This document shows positions 1 to 7,332 of a DNA stretch of 32,825 bases, piece after piece. The notes beneath the pieces are model-generated. The model did not search any database and had not been told where the DNA came from. It worked only from the letters and a program-made list of their open reading frames with translations. The DNA is from Candidatus Rokuibacteriota bacterium (GTDB taxonomy: Bacteria > Methylomirabilota > Methylomirabilia > Rokubacteriales > CSP1-6). Each line of letters starts with the position of its first letter. Position 1 is the stretch's first letter. Position numbers and translations under genes: made by a program. The stretch lies in the NCBI GenBank assembly GCA_016209635.1, contig JACQWC010000065.1, forward strand, positions 1-32,825. The letters run 5' to 3'.

Positions 1-523
1 AGCGGACGACGCCCAGAGCCGTGCCGTAGCCGGCGGTCGCGAGCGCTCCGGCGTTGCAGTGGGTCAGGATGCGGGCCCGCGGGGGCACCAGCGCTGCGCC
101 GTGCCCGCCCATCGCGCGGTTGCCGGCCACGTCCTCGTCGAGGATCGCCTGCGCCTCGGCGAGGAGTCGCGCCCGCAGCGCCTCGAGGGGGAGCTCGCGC
201 CCGGCGAGCGCCGCCGCGCGCATGCGGTCGAGCGCCCAGAAGAGGTTCACCGCGGTGGGACGGGTGGCGGCGAGCCCCTTCCCGGCCGTCTCGAGGTCGG
301 CGAGGAGCGCGTCGAAGGTCCTGGCGTGGCTCTCCCGCGCGGCGAGCGCCACGCCGAACGCGGCCGTCACGCCGATCGCCGGCGCGCCGCGCACGACGAG
401 CATCCGGATCGCCTCGGCGACGTCCTCCCAGCGCCGGTACTCCCGCTCGATCTCCTCGACCGGGAGCCTGGTCTGGTCGAGCAGCACCAGCCGGTCGCCC
501 GCCCACCGGACCGGCGCGATCAC
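1..523 (-). CDS. mtnA: S-methyl-5-thioribose-1-phosphate isomerase (partial)
   Basis: The first 174 codons of a gene that runs off the left edge. MtnA converts methylthioribose-1-phosphate to methylthioribulose-1-phosphate in the methionine salvage pathway. The translation begins IAPVRWAGDRLVLLDQTRLP after the start, then shows RGAPAIGVTAAFG near residue 50, NLFWALDRM near residue 95 and LTHCNAGALAT near the cut end; all are hallmarks of the MtnA branch of the eIF2B-like fold. A GTG start at 523 is chosen because family proteins start at this point and a G-rich stretch precedes it. It begins 19 bases after the DUF167 stop and is probably the last gene of the same transcript. The active-site residues beyond the cut cannot be checked. 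Confidence 0.9.
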   Translation of the reverse strand, partial: MIAPVRWAGDRLVLLDQTRLPVEEIEREYRRWEDVAEAIRMLVVRGAPAIGVTAAFGVALAARESHARTFDALLADLETAGKGLAATRPTAVNLFWALDRMRAAALAGRELPLEALRARLLAEAQAILDEDVAGNRAMGGHGAALVPPRARILTHCNAGALATAGYGTALGVVR

Positions 524-542
524 GCCCCCGCCCCCCGGCGGC

Positions 543-827
543 TCACGCGAGGCGCCCGCGGATGTCGGCCGGCGCGAGCCCCGCGACGTGCAGGAGCTTG
601 TCGCGTCCCCGCTCCCCCGAGAGGAGGCTCACCGCCGAGGGACGGACGCCGAGGGCCCGCGCCAGCAGCTCGATGACCGCGCGGTTCGCCCGGCCCTCGA
701 GGGGCGGCGCGGTCACGCGGACGCGGAGCGTGTCGCCCTGCCAGCCGAGGATCGCGTTCGACGAGGCGCCCGGCCGCACCCGGAGACGCAGGAGGGCGCC
801 CTCAGCCCTTGGGCTCGGTGCCTTCAC
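543..827 (-). CDS. DUF167 family protein (YggU-like)
   Basis: A 94-residue protein of the DUF167/YggU family, whose biochemical role is unknown. The family pattern is clear: LRLRVRPGASSNAILGW near the start, then APPLEGRANRAVIELLA in the middle and SLLSGERGRDKLLHVAG near the end. The likely start is a GTG at 827, which overlaps the end of the divIVA-like gene by 26 bases. In many bacteria this gene accompanies yggT, yggS and proC, as here. No regulatory site of its own is visible. Confidence 0.85.
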   Translation of the reverse strand: MKAPSPRAEGALLRLRVRPGASSNAILGWQGDTLRVRVTAPPLEGRANRAVIELLARALGVRPSAVSLLSGERGRDKLLHVAGLAPADIRGRLA

Positions 828-1281
828 CGGAGGTCATGACCTCGTCGGTGAACCAGCGGTGGTACCGCTCGAGCGTCGTGCGGAGCTCCTCGAAGAGCTG
901 GTGGCGCGTGCGCTTCAGCATCTGGGTCGCGGTCCGGATCTTCGCCTCCTCGGCCCGTGCCTCCTCGAGGAGCTTCTCGCAGCGGAGCTCGGTCTCGCGC
1001 TCGAGGAGCTGTGCCTCGCGCTTGGACGCCTCCTTCATCTCCTCGGCGAGACGGTGCGTGGTCACGAGCGTTTCCTGGAGGGTCTTCTCGCGCTCCGCGA
1101 TGCCGCGCGCCCGCTCCTCCAGCATGGCGAGCTGCTCCTTGAGGAGCGAGTTCTCCTTGATCACGGACTCGTAGTCCTGCGCCACGTCCTCGAGGAACGC
1201 GTCGACCTCGTGCGTGTCGAAGCCGCGGAACACTCGCACCGTGAACTGCTGCTGCCGGATGTCGAGCGGGCTGATGCGCAT
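802..1281 (-). CDS. DivIVA domain coiled-coil protein
   Basis: A 159-residue protein. Its N-terminus, MRISPLDIRQQQFTVRVFRG followed by DTHEVDAFLEDVAQDYE, matches the membrane-binding and dimer-forming DivIVA domain. Most of residues 40-135 is a charged heptad-rich coiled coil. DivIVA proteins gather at curved membranes such as poles and septa and recruit division or growth factors. Position downstream of ftsZ in the yggS-yggT block is the same as in Gram-positive bacteria, but the protein is short and lacks a recognisable C-terminal tetramer motif. It could act as a septum or envelope scaffold; that role is inferred from context. Confidence 0.85.
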   Translation of the reverse strand: MRISPLDIRQQQFTVRVFRGFDTHEVDAFLEDVAQDYESVIKENSLLKEQLAMLEERARGIAEREKTLQETLVTTHRLAEEMKEASKREAQLLERETELRCEKLLEEARAEEAKIRTATQMLKRTRHQLFEELRTTLERYHRWFTDEVMTSGEGTEPKG

Positions 1282-1297
1282 CGGACCCTCCGCCTCC

Positions 1298-1594
1298 CTA
1301 ACCGAGCTCGCGGGCCAGCTGACGGAGCACGGGTACGAGGAATTCGGCCAGGAAGTAGATGCACAGCAACACCACCATCGGCGAGAGATCGAGTCCCAGC
1401 TGCATGGGGAGCCGGCGACGGATCGGTCGCAGGACCGGCTCGGTGACCCGATAGAGGAAGCGCACGATCGGGTTGAACGGATCGGGACTCACCCAGGAGA
1501 TGATCGCGCGCGCGATGATGATGATCATGTACGCGTTGAGCACGAGGCTCACGAGGTTGGCGAGCGCTACCAGGAGGTAGGCGAGCACGAACAC
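1298..1594 (-). CDS. YggT family membrane protein
   Basis: A 98-residue integral membrane protein with two hydrophobic segments (about residues 3-28 and 70-92). The intervening stretch carries the family signature ARAIISWVSPDPFNPIVRFL and TEPVLRPIRR. YggT (YlmG in Gram-positive bacteria) has been linked to osmotic stress, cell division and, in plastids, nucleoid distribution; its exact activity is not settled. The start is a GTG at 1594 that shares one base with the TAG stop of proC (TAGTG), so translation is probably coupled. Confidence 0.88.
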   Translation of the reverse strand: MFVLAYLLVALANLVSLVLNAYMIIIIARAIISWVSPDPFNPIVRFLYRVTEPVLRPIRRRLPMQLGLDLSPMVVLLCIYFLAEFLVPVLRQLARELG

Positions 1595-2418
1595 TAGCCG
1601 GGCCCCCGCCCGAGCTCGCGCGAGCGCAGCGTGGCCCGCTCCACCGCCTTGATGAGCGTGGTGCGGAGCCCCCCCTCCTCGAGCGCCGCGATGCCGGCGA
1701 TCGTCGTGCCGCCGGGCGAGCTGACCATATCCTTGAGCGCGCCGGGGTGGAGCCCGGTCTCGCCGAGGAGGCGCGCCGCGCCCAGGACCGTTTGGGTCGC
1801 GAGCGTCATCGCGGTGGCTCGATCGAGTCCCATCTTCACGCCGCCGTCGGCGAGCGACTCGATCACCATCGCGACGTAGGCCGGTCCCGAGCCGGAGAGC
1901 CCGGTGACGGCGTCCAGCAAGTCCTCCCCCAGCACGACGACCTTGCCGACCGCCGAGAAGATCTCCTGGGCCGTCTCCAGATCGCCGGGGGCGAGGCCGC
2001 TCGCGCGGGCGATCGCCGTGACGCCCTCCAGCACGAGCGCCGGGGTGTTCGGCATCACGCGGATCAGGCGCGCCTCCTTGCCGAGGGCCGCGCGGACGCG
2101 CGCCGTCGAGACGCCAGCGGCGATGGAGATCATGAGCCGCTCCCGGCCGAGCGCGGGCGCGATCTCCTGCAGCACCTCGTCCATGATCTGGGGCTTGACG
2201 GCCATGATGACGACGTCGACCTGGCGGGTGAGCTCGCCGTTGTCCCGCGCCACGCGGATCCCGTACTGGCGACCGAGGTCGCGGACGCGATCGGCCCGCA
2301 CGTCGGCGGCGTAGATGGCGTCCGCCGGGACGAGGGCCGCCCCGAGGAGCCCCTTGATCAGGGCTTCGCCCATGTTCCCCGCGCCCACGAAGCCGACCTT
2401 CTTTCCCTTGATGCTCAT
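1594..2418 (-). CDS. proC: Pyrroline-5-carboxylate reductase
   Basis: A 274-residue enzyme that reduces pyrroline-5-carboxylate to proline with NAD(P)H. Residues 8-17 (VGFVGAGNMG) form the Rossmann nucleotide-binding turn. MAVKPQ near residue 75, RVMPNTPALV near residue 120 and the C-terminal block LSGSGPAYV...LKDMVSSPGGTT are the ProC signature. The ATG at 2418 overlaps the yggS stop as ATGA. In Firmicutes the slot between yggS and yggT holds sepF; here proC takes it, as in many proteobacteria. A much longer reading frame continues upstream to 4350 but is antisense to the AAA ATPase gene and not used. Confidence 0.95.
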   Translation of the reverse strand: MSIKGKKVGFVGAGNMGEALIKGLLGAALVPADAIYAADVRADRVRDLGRQYGIRVARDNGELTRQVDVVIMAVKPQIMDEVLQEIAPALGRERLMISIAAGVSTARVRAALGKEARLIRVMPNTPALVLEGVTAIARASGLAPGDLETAQEIFSAVGKVVVLGEDLLDAVTGLSGSGPAYVAMVIESLADGGVKMGLDRATAMTLATQTVLGAARLLGETGLHPGALKDMVSSPGGTTIAGIAALEEGGLRTTLIKAVERATLRSRELGRGPG

Positions 2419-3128
2419 CCGTCCCTCGCCCCGGATGCCCGCGCGTCCTCGCGGGGCGCCTGCGTCGGGCGCGGCCCGAAGATGGCCGTCCCCACCCGCA
2501 CCATCGTGGCGCCCTCTTCGACGGCCACCTCGAAGTCCGCGCTCATGCCCATCGACAGCTCCGCGAGCCCGTGGCGCTCGGCGAGCTTGCGCAGCGCCTG
2601 GAACCACGGGCGCGCGTCCTCGGGCCGCTCGACCGCGGGCGGGATCGCCATGAGCCCGCGTACCCGCACGTGGTCCAGCGCCGCCAGCGTCTCGAGCGCC
2701 GCGTCGAGGGCCTCCGGCCGCCACCCGCCCTTCGTCTCCTCGCCCGCGACGTTCACCTGCGCGAGGACGTCGACGGGCCGGCCGCGGAGGCGCGCCCGCC
2801 GGTCGCACTCCCGCGCCAGCTCGAGCCGGTCCAGCGAGTGAATCAGGTCGAACAGCTCGAGCGCGTCCCGCACCTTGTTCGTCTGGAGGTGGCCGACCAG
2901 ATGCCAGGCGACCGGCCGCCCCAGCTCGGCGATCTTGTGACGCGCCTCCTGCACCCGGTTCTCGCCCAGCGCGCGGAGACCGGCGGCGACCGCCACGCGG
3001 ATCCGCTCGACCTCGACGCTCTTGGACACCCCGACGAGGAGGATGTCGTCGCCCCGGCGCCCCGCCCGCTCGGCCGCGTGCGTGATCCGCTCTCGCACGC
3101 GCTCGAGGTTCGCCCCGATGGCCTGCAT
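2415..3128 (-). CDS. YggS family PLP homeostasis protein
   Basis: A 237-residue pyridoxal-phosphate-binding protein (PLPBP/YggS) that helps control the free PLP pool and amino-acid metabolism; it has no known enzymatic turnover. The PLP lysine lies in LLVGVSKS, followed by LGENRVQEA, WHLVGHLQTNK and, near the C-terminus, LSMGMSADFEVAVEEGATMVRVG, all typical. I choose the ATG at 3128 (MQAIGANLERVRERI), which matches usual family starts. A second ATG at 3149 would add seven residues but would overlap the -10 element described separately. The gene is divergent from the AAA ATPase gene with only 40 bases between the start codons. Confidence 0.92.
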   Translation of the reverse strand: MQAIGANLERVRERITHAAERAGRRGDDILLVGVSKSVEVERIRVAVAAGLRALGENRVQEARHKIAELGRPVAWHLVGHLQTNKVRDALELFDLIHSLDRLELARECDRRARLRGRPVDVLAQVNVAGEETKGGWRPEALDAALETLAALDHVRVRGLMAIPPAVERPEDARPWFQALRKLAERHGLAELSMGMSADFEVAVEEGATMVRVGTAIFGPRPTQAPREDARASGARDG

Positions 3129-3171
3129 GCGCGATTCTAGCACGCGCATCTGCTATTCTTGCAGCGCCATG
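3126..3171. promoter_or_regulatory. Divergent short promoter region, probably leaderless on both sides
   Basis: The 40 bases between the yggS start (3128, minus) and the AAA ATPase start (3169, plus) hold two extended -10-like elements. On the minus strand TGCTAGAAT (3142-3134) ends five bases before the yggS ATG. On the plus strand TGCTATTCT (3151-3159) ends nine bases before the ATPase ATG. Neither gene has a Shine-Dalgarno sequence. This spacing would put transcription starts at or almost at the start codons, implying leaderless mRNAs. No convincing -35 hexamers are visible, as is normal for extended -10 promoters. This is an inference from motif position. Confidence 0.45.
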
Positions 3172-5295
3172 GCCGCGCTCCAGGAGCTGGAGCTGCTCAT
3201 CCAGTCGCGGTACCCACTCATCGTCATCGAGACGTTCGAGGAGAACCGGCTGGAGAAGGCGCTGGAGGAGGTGACGACGAACCTCCGGATGCCGCTCTGG
3301 GTGTGGACGGCGACCTCCGGGCTCGCGAAGGTCCCGAGCCTCGGCGGCATGCACGACACGCTGGAGCCCTTGAAGGCGCTGGCCGCCGTCGCCGCGGTGA
3401 CCGGCGAGGCGCTCTTCCTCATGAAGGACCTCCATCGCTACTTCGAGCGGCCCGAGGTCGTCCGCAAGCTCCAGGATCTGGCCCCGCAGTTCACGATGGA
3501 CCGCCGGGTGATCACGCTGTCCGGCGCGAAGGTGGCGCTGCCGGCCGAGCTCCATACGCTCGCCGCGTTCTTCACGTTCGATCTGCCCGACGTCGCGGAG
3601 CTCAGGTCGCTCACCAGGCGGCTCATCGCCCGACTCTCGCGGGAACGCCCGATCCGGATCGAGCTGTCGGACGCCGAGCTGGACCAGTTCGTGGAGCGCA
3701 TGCGGGGCCTCACCGCCTTCGAGGCCGAGCGCGCGCTGACCAAGGCGATGCTCAAGGGGAGCGCGCTGACGCGGGAGGACTTCGAGCTGATCGTGGAGAT
3801 CAAGCGGGAGCTGCTCGGGAAGGAGGGCGTGCTCGAGTACGTCGCTCCGGAGGAGAACCTGGCGCAGGTGGGCGGCTTCGCCACCCTCAAGGCGTGGCTC
3901 GCCAAGCGCAAGCGCGCGTTCGAGCCCAGCGCGCGCGACTTCGGGCTCGAGGCGCCACGCGGGATCCTGCTCCTGGGCGTGCAGGGGTGTCTGCGCGGCG
4001 ACACCCGGGTGCTGCTCGCCGACGGCAGAATGCCGAGCCTCGAAGCCCTGGCACGGCAGGCTTCGGACTGCCTCGAACCTGGCGTCTATGACGTCGCCTA
4101 TCGCGTCGCGCTCGAAGACGGGACGAGCGCACTGGCGTCGAAACTTCAAATCCACGCTGACCGTGACACTCTCCTCGTCACGTTCGCAGACGGACGAGAG
4201 CTGGAGGCTACCCCGGATCACGAACTCCTCACGACAAACGGGTGGCGGCGCGCTGACGAGCTCGTGCCCGGTGATGAGGTCCGCCTCTGGGCTCGCGCTG
4301 GTGATTTTCACACACCCCCGAGGCGGACCAGCTTCGGACGACCGCTCCACTCAGTGCGGCAGCGTAAGGTCGTGGTCGACGCCTTGCCAGAAATCTGGAC
4401 CCCCGACCTCGCCGAGCTCATCGGTCTCATCGCGGCTGAGGGCAACCAGGATCGATACCGGGTGACCCTCACCTTGTCCGAGGACGAGGACGAGCTTGCC
4501 GAGTGGCTGCGTCAAGGGATGGCAGCATGTCGTGTCGTCGCGATCGAAAGCGGCCGGCGACTCGACCGCGTCTACGACCTCACGGTTCCAGGCGCCGAGC
4601 GCTTCATCGCCAACGGCCTCGTGGTCCACAACTGTGGAAAGACGCTCGCGGCCCGCGCGGTCGCCAGGGAATGGGCGCTGCCCCTCCTCAGGATGGAGAC
4701 CGGGCGTCTCTACGACAAGTACATCGGCGAGTCGGAGAAGAACCTCGAGAAGGCGCTCCGGACCGCCGAGCACATGGCGCCGTGCGTGCTGCTGTTCGAC
4801 GAGATCGAGAAGGCCCTGACCCTGAGCGGCAGCGGGGACAGCGACGCGGGGCTCTCACGGCGGATCTTCGGCCGGCTTCTGGGCTGGCTCCAGGACCGCA
4901 AGGCGCCCGTCTTCGTGGTCGCCACGTCCAACGATGTCTCCCAGCTCCCGCCGGAGCTCGTGCGCAAGGGCCGGTTCGACGAGATCTTCTTCGTCGACCT
5001 CCCCAGCCGCGAGGAGCGCAAGGAGATCTTCGCTGTGCACTTGAGGAAGCGGAAGCGGGAGCCGGCCCGCTTCGACCTCGACGCCCTCGCGGCGGCCGCC
5101 GAAGGGTACACGGGCGCCGAGATCGAGGCCGCCGTCGTGGCCGGCCTCTACACGGCGTTTTCCCGCTCGACCGACCTCACGACGCAGCTCGTCCTCGACG
5201 AGCTGGCCGCGACCAAGCCCCTGTCCGTGACGCGGAAGGAGGAGGTCGAGTCGCTCCGGCAGTGGGCGCGCGGGCGAACGGTGATGGCGAGCTGA
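3169..5295 (+). CDS. Ycf46-like AAA ATPase interrupted by an intein
   Basis: A 708-codon gene; the host protein after splicing would be 493 residues, the usual size for Ycf46-like AAA ATPases of bacteria and plastids. The N-terminus (LELLIQSRYPLIVIETFEE) is the family's characteristic non-ATPase domain. After the intein come CGKT (Walker A, completed only by splicing), VLLFDEIEK (Walker B), VATSND (sensor 1), PPELVRKGRFDEIFFVDLP with an arginine finger, and the C-terminal lid TGAEIEAAVVAGL. Its cellular role is unknown; Ycf46 homologues have been tied to carbon uptake and photosynthesis regulation in cyanobacteria. It is the only plus-strand gene in the window and ends 13 bases from the pgeF stop in a convergent arrangement. 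Without splicing the P-loop is destroyed, so activity depends on the intein. Confidence 0.9.
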   Translation: MAALQELELLIQSRYPLIVIETFEENRLEKALEEVTTNLRMPLWVWTATSGLAKVPSLGGMHDTLEPLKALAAVAAVTGEALFLMKDLHRYFERPEVVRKLQDLAPQFTMDRRVITLSGAKVALPAELHTLAAFFTFDLPDVAELRSLTRRLIARLSRERPIRIELSDAELDQFVERMRGLTAFEAERALTKAMLKGSALTREDFELIVEIKRELLGKEGVLEYVAPEENLAQVGGFATLKAWLAKRKRAFEPSARDFGLEAPRGILLLGVQGCLRGDTRVLLADGRMPSLEALARQASDCLEPGVYDVAYRVALEDGTSALASKLQIHADRDTLLVTFADGRELEATPDHELLTTNGWRRADELVPGDEVRLWARAGDFHTPPRRTSFGRPLHSVRQRKVVVDALPEIWTPDLAELIGLIAAEGNQDRYRVTLTLSEDEDELAEWLRQGMAACRVVAIESGRRLDRVYDLTVPGAERFIANGLVVHNCGKTLAARAVAREWALPLLRMETGRLYDKYIGESEKNLEKALRTAEHMAPCVLLFDEIEKALTLSGSGDSDAGLSRRIFGRLLGWLQDRKAPVFVVATSNDVSQLPPELVRKGRFDEIFFVDLPSREERKEIFAVHLRKRKREPARFDLDALAAAAEGYTGAEIEAAVVAGLYTAFSRSTDLTTQLVLDELAATKPLSVTRKEEVESLRQWARGRTVMAS
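3988..4632 (+). mobile_element. Intein (215 residues) inserted in the Walker A motif
   Basis: In-frame insertion at residues 274-488 of the AAA ATPase. It starts with Cys (CLRGDTRVLLADG, splicing block A) and has a block B-like segment with a His (DGRELEATPDHELLTTNG, with the TxxH arrangement TPDH). It ends with block F VYDLTVPGAERFIANG and block G GLVVHN, followed by the +1 extein residue Cys. Removing it joins GVQG to CGKT, a perfect P-loop GxxGxGKT. Between the splicing blocks, LAELIGLIAAEGN resembles the first LAGLIDADG motif of a homing endonuclease, but the rest is too short for a complete two-motif enzyme. The DNA is visibly less GC-rich than the flanks. All residues needed for standard class 1 splicing appear present. 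Confidence 0.93.
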
Positions 5296-5308
5296 TCCTC
5301 CCGCCCGC

Positions 5309-6061
5309 TCACGGCAGCGCCGCCAGGGTGGCGAGCCGGCCCCGGTGGCCCTTGCGATAGGAGTAGAAGAGGTCGCCGCGGCACGCCGTGCACACGCGCG
5401 GATTCTCGATGTTCGCGGGATCGATGCCGGCCCCCCGCAGCAGCTCCTCGTTGGCCGTCCAGAGGTCGAGCATGACGTGGCCCGGGCGAGCCGGCACCAC
5501 CCAGCGCTCCCAGCGGCGCGGATACGCGGAGGCGAGGCCGCTCGTGACGGGCTCGTCGACCTCGTAGCAGCAGGGCCCGATCGAGGGCGCGATCGCGACG
5601 CGGACGCGCTCGGGTCGGGCGCCGAGCCCGACGAGGGCCGCCACCGCCGCCTGCGTCGCCCCTCGCACGGTCCCCCGCCACCCGACGTGCGCCAGGGCCA
5701 GGGCTCGGGCGTCGGCATCCCAGAGCGTCATCGCCAGGCAGTCGGCCGTGAAGATCGCGAGCGGCACGGCGCGCTCGGCGGTCACGAGGATGTCCGCCTG
5801 GCCGGCGAGGCCCCCGCCGGGCGCCGCGCGCGCGACCTCGGCACCGTGGACCTGGCGCGCGTAGGCCACGCGGGAGAGATCGAGGCCCGCCTGGGCGAGC
5901 GTGCGGCCCGCCTCGGGCGTGAAGGGGCCGGCCGGGGCCGAGAACGGCGCCATGCCCGGACAGCGCCGGGTCGTCGTCGCGTGTGGGAGCCCGAGCGCTT
6001 CGAGCCCGGCGAACGTGAAGTACGCCGGCGGCTCCCCGTGCGGCCGCAACCCCGGGCTCAC
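5309..6061 (-). CDS. pgeF: Purine nucleoside phosphorylase YfiH/PgeF-type (laccase-domain family)
   Basis: A 250-residue member of the DUF152/laccase-domain family (YfiH, YlmD, PgeF). Family members bind a metal with two His and one Cys and have been reported to correct muropeptide mistakes (PgeF) or to act on purine nucleosides. Visible signature: YARQVHGAEV, FTADCLAM, ALAHVGWRGTV and IGPCCYEV, carrying the conserved His and Cys residues. The GTG at 6061 gives the normal length and lies just after the ftsZ stop; an upstream in-frame ATG at 6145 lies inside ftsZ and is less likely. The gene follows ftsZ as ylmD does in Gram-positive bacteria, which fits a peptidoglycan role. Confidence 0.88.
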   Translation of the reverse strand: MSPGLRPHGEPPAYFTFAGLEALGLPHATTTRRCPGMAPFSAPAGPFTPEAGRTLAQAGLDLSRVAYARQVHGAEVARAAPGGGLAGQADILVTAERAVPLAIFTADCLAMTLWDADARALALAHVGWRGTVRGATQAAVAALVGLGARPERVRVAIAPSIGPCCYEVDEPVTSGLASAYPRRWERWVVPARPGHVMLDLWTANEELLRGAGIDPANIENPRVCTACRGDLFYSYRKGHRGRLATLAALP

Positions 6062-6095
6062 GAGAGCCCTGAGACCGGACCCCCTCCCCCGGCCC

Positions 6096-7253
6096 TCAGT
6101 CAGCCTGGCGCCGGAGGAACGCCGGCACGTCGAGGTCGTCCGCACCGAGCGGACCCTCGCCCTCCGCTCGAGCCTCGCCCGCCCGCCGACGCCACGGCGA
6201 GGACCCGAAGGCGCTCGCGCGCCCGGCGCGCGGGAGATCGACGACCTTGCCGCTCGGGACGTGCGACTCCTTCCGCTCCGCGAACCCGGTGGCGATCACG
6301 GTCATCCGGACCTCGTCCTGCACGTTCGGGTCGATCACCGCCCCCAGGATGATGTTGGCGTCCTCGTGCGCCGCCTCCTGCACGATGCGCGCCGCCTCCT
6401 CCACCTCGTGGATCGACAGGTCCGGCCCGCCGGTGAAGTTGATCAGGATCCCGCGCGCTCCCTCGATCGAGGTGTCGTCCAGGAGCGGGCTCGCGACGGC
6501 CTTCTGCGCGGCGTCGAGGGCGCGGTGCTCGCCGCGGCCCACGCCCGTCCCCATCAGCGCCATGCCCATGCCCGACATGATCGTGCGGACGTCGGCGAAG
6601 TCGAGGTTGATGAGCCCCGGCACCAGGATGAGATCGCAGATCCCCTGAACCGCCTGCTGAAGCACCGAGTCGGCGACGCGGAAGGCGTCGAGGAGCGGCG
6701 TGCCGCGCTCGACGACCGCGAGCAGCCGCTGGTTCGGGATCGTGATGAGCGTGTCGACGACGGCGCGGAGCGCGTCGAGGCCGGCCTCGGCCTGAAGCAT
6801 GCGTTTCTTGCCCTCGAACGCGAACGGCTTCGTCACCACCGCGACGGTGAGGATGCCGAGGTCCTTCGCGAGGGACGCGACGACGGGCGCCGCGCCGGTG
6901 CCCGTGCCGCCGCCGAGGCCGGCGGTGATGAACACCATGTCCGCGCCCTCAAGGAGTCGCGAGATCTGGTCGGGGTCCTCCTGCGCGGCGTTCAGCCCCA
7001 CGTCCGGATTCGAGCCCGCGCCGAGGCCCTGGGTGAGCTTGGCGCCGAGCTGGATCTTGATGGGCGCCGGCGAGGCGCGCAGCGCCTGGCTGTCGGTGTT
7101 GGCCGCGATGAACTCGACGCCGCTGAACTGCGTCGCCATCATCCGGCTCACGGCGTTGCCGCCGCCGCCGCCGAGACCGATCACCTTGATCTTCGCCACC
7201 TGGGGCGCCTCGTCAAGCTCGAAGAGCGGCCGCCGTGCGCGCTCCCTCTCCAT
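6096..7253 (-). CDS. ftsZ: Cell division protein FtsZ
   Basis: A 385-residue tubulin-like GTPase that polymerises into the Z ring. The GTP-binding residues are in [12 protein letters not shown] near residue 25, the tubulin signature [10 protein letters not shown] lies near residue 118, and the T7 loop [11 protein letters not shown] lies near residue 218. After a variable linker of about 35 residues the protein ends with [14 protein letters not shown], the conserved C-terminal peptide that docks FtsA and other partners. The ATG at 7253 has a strong ribosome binding site (aggagg, seven bases ahead). It begins 79 bases after the ftsA stop, the largest gap between adjacent cluster genes here. Confidence 0.98.
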   Translation of the reverse strand: MERERARRPLFELDEAPQVAKIKVIGLGGGGGNAVSRMMATQFSGVEFIAANTDSQALRASPAPIKIQLGAKLTQGLGAGSNPDVGLNAAQEDPDQISRLLEGADMVFITAGLGGGTGTGAAPVVASLAKDLGILTVAVVTKPFAFEGKKRMLQAEAGLDALRAVVDTLITIPNQRLLAVVERGTPLLDAFRVADSVLQQAVQGICDLILVPGLINLDFADVRTIMSGMGMALMGTGVGRGEHRALDAAQKAVASPLLDDTSIEGARGILINFTGGPDLSIHEVEEAARIVQEAAHEDANIILGAVIDPNVQDEVRMTVIATGFAERKESHVPSGKVVDLPRAGRASAFGSSPWRRRAGEARAEGEGPLGADDLDVPAFLRRQAD

Positions 7254-7332
7254 CAGCTCCTCCTGTGTGGGTTCCTCGGAGGGGCGTGGGCCCCTCCGAT
7301 CACGTGGGCCACCGAAGCGAGGTCAGGCACCG

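Noticed and set aside
2415-3149. YggS start at 3149
   Set aside because: The extra seven residues are atypical and the start would lie upstream of the likely -10 element; the ATG at 3128 fits the family better.
1594-4350. A 918-codon minus-strand frame
   Set aside because: Only its last 274 codons encode ProC; the rest is antisense to yggS in another frame and to the AAA ATPase and intein, with low-complexity residues.
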